From contig JBAQUT010000034.1 in the NCBI GenBank assembly GCA_049297695.1, positions 1 to 8,425 of the forward strand: a DNA stretch of 8,425 nucleotides, in the 5' to 3' direction. A model generated the notes under the pieces. That model saw only the letters and a program-made list of their open reading frames with translations. It searched no databases and had not been told where the DNA came from. Position numbers and translations under genes: made by a program. The DNA comes from JACKLD01 sp049297695 (lineage in GTDB: Bacteria; Pseudomonadota; Alphaproteobacteria; UBA2136; UBA6156). Numbering within the stretch: position 1 is the stretch's first letter; each line of letters begins with the position of its first letter. Below are positions 1 through 4,582 of the stretch, in pieces.

Positions 1-523
1 TCAGATGGGCGTTGGCCACGCCGTGGTTGGCCCATAACAGCTTCAGCAGGGCGTAGGCGTCGGTAAAGGCGGCGGGGTCGGGTGTGGTCAGCAGCAGGGT
101 GGTATCCGCCGCCGCACAGAACGCCAAGGCTTGGGTGTGGATGCCGGCGGAAATATCGATCAGCACTATTGGGAACCCTGCGTTGCGCACGTTGGAAATA
201 AGGCTGTGCAGGCTGGGGAGGGGCAGGTTGGCCAAGTGGGCATCCCCCGCGCGGCCCGCCAGCAACGTGAAGCCTTGGGGCGTGGGAGTCAGGGCTTGGG
301 CCACGGTGGCTTGGCCGGCTAAAACATGGCCAATGTCATATGCGGGTTTGATGTTCAACTGCACGTCCAGGTTGGCAAGGCCGGTATCGCCATCCACCAC
401 CAAAACCTTTTTACCTTGTTTGGCCAGCTGGGTGGCAAGGTTGAGGGTAAACGAGGTTTTGCCCACGCCGCCTTTGCCGCTGGCAATGGCGTACACGCGG
501 GAGGGGAGAGGTGTTGGTGTCAT
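1..523 (-). CDS. flhG: FlhG/FleN, MinD-like ATPase limiting flagellar number (5' part, runs off window)
   Basis: This gene enters the window at its start codon and runs off the left edge after 174 codons, so only the N-terminal part is visible. It has the deviant Walker A motif of MinD/ParA ATPases (KGGVGKT, residues 17-23), the Walker A' segment (VVDGDTGLANLD, about 42-53) and a Walker B-like strand (VLIDISAGI, about 120-128). The later stretch TTPDPAAFTDAYALLKLL is typical of the FlhG/FleN branch. In that family the ATP-bound dimer sits at the membrane, activates the FlhF GTPase and restrains flagellar gene expression so that few flagella are made. Its ATG overlaps the flhF stop codon (ATGA), so the two are probably translationally coupled. 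The C-terminal membrane-targeting helix lies outside the window. The family call is firm; FlhG rather than another MinD homologue rests on the flhF neighbour. Confidence 0.93.
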   Translation of the reverse strand, partial: MTPTPLPSRVYAIASGKGGVGKTSFTLNLATQLAKQGKKVLVVDGDTGLANLDVQLNIKPAYDIGHVLAGQATVAQALTPTPQGFTLLAGRAGDAHLANLPLPSLHSLISNVRNAGFPIVLIDISAGIHTQALAFCAAADTTLLLTTPDPAAFTDAYALLKLLWANHGVANAHL

Positions 524-1530
524 TGGGCAATCTCCCACGGTTGGACGGGCGGTGTGGACAAAGCCTCGGCCACATAACGGGCGGTCAGCGGAAGGGGGGC
601 ATCGCTGGGGTTGGGGCTGTGGCTGCCCACGCCCAAGGGCAGGTTGTGGCTGTAGGCCGTGGCAACAATGGCGGCAAGGCTGGGGCTTTCATCTAACTTG
701 CTGGCCATAAGGCTGGCGGGGGCAAAGGCCGCAAAGGCCAGGGGCAACAGGTTGAGGGCATCCCCGTGGTGCGTGGCGGGCAGCACCAGGTGGTTGGTGG
801 TGGGGATGCCCAGGCTTTTCAGGCGGGTGTGGAAGGCGGTGAGGTGCTCGCGCTTCAAGGGGTTCAGGCCGGGGGTATCAATCAGCAAAATATGGCGGGG
901 GCCAAGCGCGCTGGCGGCGGTTTTCAGGTCGGCCGCCGTGCGGATGAGGTGGGCGGTATCCCCCAGCATCTCGGCCACAATGCGGAGGGGTTCAAACCCC
1001 GCCAGTTTTTCGTCGTCCAAGCTCATCAGGCCTACTTTGAGCCCTTGGCGTTTGGCGTGGATGGCCAGTTTGGCCACCAACGTGGTTTTGCCCGCGCCTG
1101 TGGGGCCCAACAGCACGTGGGCGTGGCCTTTGGTGAGCACATCCGGCAGGGGTTTGAAACCAATGAGTTTACTCAGCAGCATCTCCAGCGCATCCGTGGC
1201 GGAAAATCCGTTGTTGGCCAAATCGCGCACACCTTGTTGGAGGCGGGATTCCAGTTCGGGGGGAAGGTTGTAGGTTGGTACGTTGGATGATGGCAGGCTC
1301 GTAGGTTGCTTGGAGGCTTTGTCGGCTTGCTTCAAAATGTCGGCTAAAGGGGCCACGGGTTTGCTGGGCGTTGCGGGTTCTTCCACGGCGGCGGTGATTT
1401 CCAGCGTCGGCTCGCCCTTGGCGTTTTTGGTTTTGCGGGTGGAGAGAATCAGCGCTTCCGGCCCCAGCTGGGTACGGATGATTTTGAGCGCTTCCGCCAT
1501 GTTCTCCGCCGTGATGGTTTTGATGCGCAT
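520..1530 (-). CDS. flhF: FlhF, SRP-type GTPase setting flagellar position
   Basis: A 336-residue protein with the FlhF layout: an N-terminal B-like region starting MRIKTITAENMAEALKIIR, a polar linker (about 50-90), an N domain and a C-terminal NG GTPase. G1 is GPTGAGKTT (142-150), G3 is DTPG (218-221) and G4 is SKLD (277-280). FlhF localises the first flagellar parts, including FliF, to the cell pole and pairs with FlhG. Two GTPase motifs look atypical: the SRP-family DTxR-like motif reads DDEK (172-175), and the G5 region, often built around GGQ, reads GVGSHSPNPSD (300-310). Nucleotide contacts may therefore differ. The ATG has no Shine-Dalgarno sequence, but TATAAA lies only 5 bases upstream. 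An intrinsic terminator separates it from the gene before it, so flhF probably has its own promoter and is co-transcribed with flhG. Confidence 0.95.
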   Translation of the reverse strand: MRIKTITAENMAEALKIIRTQLGPEALILSTRKTKNAKGEPTLEITAAVEEPATPSKPVAPLADILKQADKASKQPTSLPSSNVPTYNLPPELESRLQQGVRDLANNGFSATDALEMLLSKLIGFKPLPDVLTKGHAHVLLGPTGAGKTTLVAKLAIHAKRQGLKVGLMSLDDEKLAGFEPLRIVAEMLGDTAHLIRTAADLKTAASALGPRHILLIDTPGLNPLKREHLTAFHTRLKSLGIPTTNHLVLPATHHGDALNLLPLAFAAFAPASLMASKLDESPSLAAIVATAYSHNLPLGVGSHSPNPSDAPLPLTARYVAEALSTPPVQPWEIAQ

Positions 1531-1535
1531 GGGGG

Positions 1536-1563
1536 TTTATAGCATGGTTGGCGTATAAAACAA
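1536..1563 (-). promoter_or_regulatory. Candidate flhF promoter, near-leaderless
   Basis: On the minus strand TATAAA (1536-1541) lies 5 bases before the flhF ATG; 16 bases further upstream is a poor -35 candidate, TTGTTT (1558-1563). Initiation about 7 bases after the -10 would fall at or next to the ATG, giving a leaderless or almost leaderless mRNA, which fits the lack of a ribosome binding site. The same TATAAAC plus C-run arrangement precedes flbD. The -10 is convincing, the -35 is not. Confidence 0.4.
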
Positions 1564-1599
1564 AGAAGCCCCGCCGCGATGGTAAGTCGCGGGCGGGGG
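1555..1599 (-). terminator. Intrinsic terminator after the 63-codon membrane-protein gene
   Basis: A strong GC-rich hairpin has arms 1569-1579 and 1587-1598. Seven pairs (CCCCGCC with GGCGGGG) and four pairs (GCGA with TCGC) are separated by one bulged base, with a 7-base loop. Read on the minus strand it is followed by CTTCTTTGTTTT, a T-rich tail. It begins a few bases after the stop codon of the gene at 1607..1798 and lies before flhF, so it should end that transcript and leave flhF dependent on its own promoter. Confidence 0.8.
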
Positions 1600-1606
1600 T
1601 AAGTCG

Positions 1607-1798
1607 TTACTTCGCCAAATGCTGCCACACGACCATGGCGTTGGCGAACGCAAAAGCCGAAAGTATCAAAGCATAGATGAAGTTATCAGATCTCCATGCC
1701 TCTTCCTCTTCTATTTTTGGAAGACCTTTGAAGAAGTGCTTCCATCCAATGATTGAAAATAGGATCATTAGAATGCAGTTTATCGCAGACAGAAGCAT
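1607..1798 (-). CDS. Small two-helix membrane protein, unknown function
   Basis: A 63-residue protein that I do not recognise. It has two hydrophobic segments (about 1-19 and 41-59) joined by a short polar loop containing KIEEEEAWRSDN, so it probably spans the inner membrane twice as a hairpin. The start is supported by GGAGAGG (1804-1810) five bases upstream of the ATG, and the end by an intrinsic terminator directly downstream. It looks like an independent single-gene unit. Two adjacent inverted repeats lie upstream (1832-1846 and 1855-1878) and may control it. It sits where flhA is commonly found between flbD and flhF in alphaproteobacterial clusters, but it is far too short to be a remnant of that large protein and shows no resemblance to it. 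Real gene: likely. Function: unknown. Confidence 0.72.
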   Translation of the reverse strand: MLLSAINCILMILFSIIGWKHFFKGLPKIEEEEAWRSDNFIYALILSAFAFANAMVVWQHLAK

Positions 1799-1831
1799 TG
1801 CTGCCTCTCCAGCCCCAGTGTGAAACGGTCA

Positions 1832-1846
1832 TGTGGTTCAACCACA
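1832..1846. repeat. 15-bp palindrome, possible operator
   Basis: TGTGGTT and AACCACA form perfect 7-base arms around a single central C. It lies 34 bases upstream of the start of the 63-codon gene, where a repressor or activator dimer could bind. Which regulator uses it cannot be read from the sequence. Confidence 0.5.
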
Positions 1847-1854
1847 CAACCGAC

Positions 1855-1878
1855 CCATAGAAAGGGCCAGTTCTATGG
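1855..1878. repeat. Inverted repeat with 8-bp arms, operator or hairpin
   Basis: CCATAGAA (1855-1862) and TTCTATGG (1871-1878) are perfect 8-base inverted arms separated by 8 bases. It begins 8 bases after the preceding palindrome. It could be a second operator or, in the transcript of the 63-codon gene, a hairpin in the 5' leader. Confidence 0.5.
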
Positions 1879-1884
1879 CGATGA

Positions 1885-1917
1885 AGTATACATAAGAGAG
1901 AGAGAGTTGTTTTGCAA
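1885..1917 (-). promoter_or_regulatory. Candidate promoter for the 63-codon gene, with an AG-repeat spacer
   Basis: On the minus strand TTGCAA (1912-1917) is followed by a tract holding six AG/CT units (1895-1906) and then TATGTATACT (1885-1894). TTGCAA to TATGTA gives a 17-base spacer with a poor -10; TTGCAA to the better -10 TATACT (1885-1890) gives 21 bases, too long. Transcription from here would run through both inverted repeats before reaching the gene. Support is modest. Confidence 0.3.
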
Positions 1918-1944
1918 GGGGGAAGGTTCGGTTTTTGTGTGTTT

Positions 1945-1973
1945 CTGACATGGTGGTTACACAGGCCAAAAAT
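1945..1973 (+). promoter_or_regulatory. Candidate sigma-70-type promoter for the 73-codon gene
   Basis: CTGACA (1945-1950, five of six matches to TTGACA) and AAAAAT (1968-1973, four of six matches to TATAAT) are separated by exactly 17 bases. It would place transcription start near 1980 and give a leader of about 57 bases ending in a strong ribosome binding site. I saw no sigma-54 (-24/-12) or sigma-28 type elements in this region. Confidence 0.35.
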
Positions 1974-2021
1974 GACCCTTGCCACAGGCTTTGGGAGAGG
2001 CTACAAGCACCCTTCACATTC

Positions 2022-2028
2022 AAGGAGG
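2022..2028 (+). promoter_or_regulatory. Strong Shine-Dalgarno site
   Basis: AAGGAGG lies 8 bases before the ATG at 2037. It is the best ribosome binding site in the window and fixes this start over the upstream in-frame start at 1935. Most of the flagellar genes here have no recognisable Shine-Dalgarno sequence. Confidence 0.85.
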
Positions 2029-2036
2029 AGACGACC

Positions 2037-2258
2037 ATGCGCAGTTATATGGACACAGGTTTTTGGTCTAACAACCACGAGGTTATGCGCAACGCTGTGC
2101 AGCTGGTGGATGGAATAGTGATGGATGGAGATTTGGAAAAAGCCGTAACCCAACTGGATGAAATGTATGGTGCAACCTTGGTGGATGTGAGGGATATTGC
2201 AGCCACGCTGCAAACGGTTGTGAAGGCACGTATAACTTCGGCTTTGAAGGCCGCTTAG
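2037..2258 (+). CDS. Small soluble helical protein, unknown function
   Basis: A 73-residue protein that I do not recognise. It has no signal peptide or membrane segment. From about residue 14 onward it reads as amphipathic helices, with an acidic middle (MDGDLEKAVTQLDEMYG, 29-45) and a more basic C-terminus (VVKARITSALKAA). A strong Shine-Dalgarno site supports the ATG, so this is probably real although it opposes the flagellar genes. Its stop codon (2256-2258) overlaps the stop codon of convergent flbD (2255-2257), so the two coding regions overlap by 4 bases and their transcripts must overlap unless one ends inside the other. An adaptor or small regulator would fit the shape, but nothing in the sequence proves it. 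Base composition is lower in GC than its flagellar neighbours. Confidence 0.75.
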   Translation: MRSYMDTGFWSNNHEVMRNAVQLVDGIVMDGDLEKAVTQLDEMYGATLVDVRDIAATLQTVVKARITSALKAA

Positions 2259-3583
2259 TTTAACCCCAGCGCGGCGAGTTTATCTTTCAAAATAACCACC
2301 GAGATGCCGAGGATGTCGGCGGCGATGTCGCGGTTGCCGTGGGTGAAGGTGAGGGTTTGCACCAGAATGTCTTTTTCCGCCTCCGCCAACCGTTTGGGGA
2401 TGAACACGGGGGCTTTGCCGCCGTAGGCCGCCGCAGCGGCGGCCGAAAGGGGCGCGGCGCTGTGGGCGGCATTGGTGGTGTTGGCGGCCACGCTCATCAT
2501 TTGCATGCTCATGGGGCTGATGATGATATGGTGGTCGTCCAGTTCGTCGGTTTTGCCTGCCAGCAGCACGGCGCGGTGCAGGGTGTTTTCCAGCTCGCGC
2601 ACGTTGCCTTTCCAGTAGCAGGTGTGCAGTTTGTGTTCGGCCAGGGCCGAAAGGCTGGGCACAGGGTAGTTGTTGCTGGCGGCATAACGGGCGGCAAAGT
2701 GGCGGGCCAGGGGCAGAATATCGCCCGTGCGCTCGCGTAAAGGCGGGATTTCCAGCATCACCACGTTCAGGCGGAAATATAAATCTTCCCGGAATTTGCC
2801 TTCCGCCACGTAGTGTTCCAGCTGGCGGTTGGTGGTGGCAATGAGGCGGATGTTGATGGGCACGGGTTTGTCGGCCCCCACGGGGTCGACCACCCGTTCT
2901 TGAATAGCGCGCAACAGTTTGGCTTGAAGGCCCAAATCCATTTCCGAGATTTCATCCAACAACAGTGTGCCGCCTTCGGCTTGTTGGAACTTGCCCAAGC
3001 GTTTGGCGAGGGCGCCGCTGAAGGCCCCTTTTTCGTGCCCAAACAGCTCGCTTTCCAACAGATTTTCAGGAATCGCCGCACAGTTGACGGCGATGAACGG
3101 CCCGTCTTTCCGCGGGCTGGCGGTGTGAATCGTGCGGGCGAACACCTCTTTCCCCGTGCCGCTTTCGCCACGCAGCAGCACGGTGGCATCGCTGGCGGCG
3201 TAGTGGCGGGCTTGCTCCAGCAGGTTGAGGGTTTTGGGGTCTCCCGCTACCGGGCCTTGGGCGCTGGCGGGCGGGGCGGCTTTGCGCATCAGGGGTTCCA
3301 GCAGTTTGGCGTCCAGAGGTGTGGTGAGGTACTCAATGGCACCCAGACGGATGGCCTTGGCCCCCGTAGCGGGTTGGGCGGGGCCAAAGGCCACCACGGG
3401 GGTGGAAAGGCGTTGGTCTTTTAACCCTGCAAACAGGGCGGGCAAGTACTGGCTTTCGGCCAGCATCAGCGTGATGGGTTTGGCGGCGGCGGTGGCCAGG
3501 GCAGAATCCAGCGTGTCGCAATGCAGCAGGCCTTTCAGGGCCATCAGTTCGGGCGGCAGGGTGGGACAAAGGGCCAGCAACAT
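2255..3583 (-). CDS. flbD: FlbD-like sigma-54 activator of flagellar genes
   Basis: A 442-residue regulator with three parts. The N-terminal receiver-like region (about 1-100) lacks the usual phospho-acceptor aspartate: the expected strand reads ITLMLAES. The AAA+ domain (about 115-340) has Walker A GESGTGKE (139-146), Walker B GGTLLLDE (204-211), arginines in FREDLYFRLN (264-273) and GAFSGA (186-191) where the sigma-54-contacting loop is normally GAFTGA. A Fis-type helix-turn-helix ends the protein (about 402-440). The loop between them is rich in Ala and Met. In Caulobacter, FlbD is an atypical activator whose receiver also lacks standard acidic residues, and it turns on late flagellar genes. 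I chose the ATG at 3583 rather than an in-frame TTG at 3619 because a TATAAA element sits 9 bases before it, as at flhF. It stands apart from the fliF-motA operon and probably has its own promoter. Confidence 0.9.
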   Translation of the reverse strand: MLLALCPTLPPELMALKGLLHCDTLDSALATAAAKPITLMLAESQYLPALFAGLKDQRLSTPVVAFGPAQPATGAKAIRLGAIEYLTTPLDAKLLEPLMRKAAPPASAQGPVAGDPKTLNLLEQARHYAASDATVLLRGESGTGKEVFARTIHTASPRKDGPFIAVNCAAIPENLLESELFGHEKGAFSGALAKRLGKFQQAEGGTLLLDEISEMDLGLQAKLLRAIQERVVDPVGADKPVPINIRLIATTNRQLEHYVAEGKFREDLYFRLNVVMLEIPPLRERTGDILPLARHFAARYAASNNYPVPSLSALAEHKLHTCYWKGNVRELENTLHRAVLLAGKTDELDDHHIIISPMSMQMMSVAANTTNAAHSAAPLSAAAAAAYGGKAPVFIPKRLAEAEKDILVQTLTFTHGNRDIAADILGISVVILKDKLAALGLN

Positions 3584-3592
3584 GGGGGGAAG

Positions 3593-3619
3593 TTTATAGA
3601 GGCATAGTACAAGGTGCAA
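3593..3619 (-). promoter_or_regulatory. Candidate flbD promoter, near-leaderless
   Basis: Minus-strand TTGCAC (3614-3619) and TATAAA (3593-3598) are 15 bases apart, a short spacer. Only 9 bases, including a run of Cs, separate TATAAA from the flbD ATG, and there is no Shine-Dalgarno sequence, so the predicted mRNA leader is about 3 bases. The arrangement closely matches the one upstream of flhF. Confidence 0.4.
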
Positions 3620-3635
3620 GATACAAGGTTAGCAA
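3608..3635. repeat. Tandem imperfect 14-bp repeat upstream of flbD
   Basis: TACAAGGT occurs at 3608-3615 and again at 3622-3629, each followed by a GCAA-containing stretch (GCAAGA, then TAGCAA), so the unit repeats every 14 bases. It overlaps the -35 region of the candidate flbD promoter and could be a regulator binding site. A chance repeat of 8 bases cannot be excluded. Confidence 0.35.
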
Positions 3636-3731
3636 AGCCTCATAAATGCAACCAAAACAGTACGAGCGTTACCCAGAATTTTTTGTTTACGCAGGGTTGC
3701 TTCCTCAGTTGGTAGGTAGTAGTATACATTT

Positions 3732-4073
3732 ATGACAAAGTATGATCATTGCGCATATCTCAAATCATGGGCCCAAGCTTATGTGTTTCATACTCGGGTA
3801 TCGAATAAAATGAATAACTACTTCTGGCATGCCCATTTACCATTTTTATGTGCTGCCGCCTATTTAACTTACGATGCTCTCGTAGATCCAACGGTATCTG
3901 GAGATACAAAATTGCTTGTGCCGTGCTTACTAGGTTATTTTGGTATTGGTTTTTTAAAAAACCACACACTTAAAATTTATGAAGCACAGCAAAGGTTTTA
4001 TGATTTAAATCTAAGGACAGCTTCATTATCTAAGATTACTCCCGAAAAACATTCACTCGTTGGGCGGGGATAA
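3732..4073 (+). CDS. Small AT-rich membrane protein, unknown function
   Basis: A 113-residue protein that I do not recognise. It has two hydrophobic stretches, HLPFLCAAAYLTY (about 35-47) and LLVPCLLGYFGIGFL (about 61-75), flanked by polar ends, so it is probably an inner-membrane hairpin protein. No Shine-Dalgarno sequence precedes the ATG at 3732; TATACA lies just 3 bases upstream, too close for a normal start at this ATG. The in-frame ATG at 3810 (residue 27) is a possible alternative that keeps both hydrophobic segments. Hand-counted 60-base samples give 22 and 19 G+C, far below the flanking flagellar genes, suggesting a different history. It is divergent from flbD and convergent with the 140-codon gene, so it interrupts the flagellar cluster. 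It could also be a non-coding stretch that happens to be open, but the hydrophobic pattern favours a gene. Confidence 0.6.
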   Translation: MTKYDHCAYLKSWAQAYVFHTRVSNKMNNYFWHAHLPFLCAAAYLTYDALVDPTVSGDTKLLVPCLLGYFGIGFLKNHTLKIYEAQQRFYDLNLRTASLSKITPEKHSLVGRG

Positions 4074-4112
4074 CAGGGGGAACGAAAGGTTTATGGCCTG
4101 CGTGTGGGCAGG

Positions 4113-4535
4113 TTAGAAGGGGAGTTCTTCATCCAGTTCGGAAGAATCGAGGTCTGGTAGTTTTATTTCATCCTCCATGTTGTCATCGTAATTCGTCTCA
4201 ACAGGCCGTTCGGCAAACAGGCCTTGGGCGGTGAAGTAAAGGCTTTTACCGTTCCAAGGTGTCAGACATGTTGATATAAAAAAGTGCCCTGTGGGAACAG
4301 GATCATCCACGGATGGTTCGGTCATTTTGACTTTGGCCCGGTTTAAAAACTTTTTGAGCGTGCTGACCCGTGTCGTGAGTTGGTCCATGAATACGTCGGT
4401 TCCACAACCTTCTTCTATAATAGGGTATTGAGAGCTGATGGATGCAACAAGTTGCTCGGCCGCACGTAACAAGCTGGCATTGTCTTGGATGGATGCAAAG
4501 TTAATGTCGTTAAGGGTGTTGGCAGGTTTCTTCAT
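4113..4535 (-). CDS. Unrecognised protein with SSB-like acidic C-terminus
   Basis: A 140-residue protein that I cannot assign to a family. The N-terminal half (about 10-75) is predicted helical; the middle has a hydrophobic, possibly beta-rich stretch (HFFISTCLTPWNGKSLYFTAQGLF); the last 25 residues are highly acidic and end in SSELDEELPF, which resembles the DDDIPF tip by which single-stranded DNA-binding proteins recruit partner enzymes. I see no OB-fold signature of SSB itself. It follows motA by about 47 bases on the same strand, so it may be read with the fliF-motA operon, but a perfect TTGACA and a weak -10 in the gap suggest a promoter of its own. I chose the ATG at 4535 because it lies 7 bases after that -10; the ATG at 4547 would add four residues. 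A 60-base sample gives 28 G+C, between the flagellar genes and the AT-rich membrane gene. Confidence 0.72.
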   Translation of the reverse strand: MKKPANTLNDINFASIQDNASLLRAAEQLVASISSQYPIIEEGCGTDVFMDQLTTRVSTLKKFLNRAKVKMTEPSVDDPVPTGHFFISTCLTPWNGKSLYFTAQGLFAERPVETNYDDNMEDEIKLPDLDSSELDEELPF

Positions 4536-4542
4536 ACACGAG

Positions 4543-4572
4543 TGCATACGTGAAAGAGTGTTTGTATGTCAA
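4543..4572 (-). promoter_or_regulatory. Candidate promoter for the 140-codon gene
   Basis: Minus-strand TTGACA (4567-4572) is a perfect -35; after an 18-base spacer comes TATGCA (4543-4548), a weak -10. The ATG at 4535 begins 7 bases after the -10, so the transcript would start at the initiation codon, consistent with the lack of a Shine-Dalgarno sequence. It lies in the gap after motA. Confidence 0.4.
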
Positions 4573-4582
4573 GGATTAAGGT

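Noticed and set aside
1686..2038. Minus-strand open frames of 99 and 66 codons across the 1799-2036 intergenic region
   Set aside because: They overlap the better-supported 63-codon gene or the ribosome binding site of the 73-codon gene, and their products have no coherent pattern.
2813..3424. 203-codon plus-strand open frame opposite flbD
   Set aside because: Antisense to the AAA+ domain of flbD, whose Walker motifs show the true frame.
3721..3729. AGTATACAT, also present at 1885-1893
   Set aside because: A 9-base match in two AT-rich promoter regions may be chance; at 3721 it is too close to the ATG for a normal -10.
4097..4112. Five-pair hairpin CCTGC/GCAGG between the two convergent genes
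   Set aside because: Short stem without a T-run on either strand; too weak to call a bidirectional terminator.
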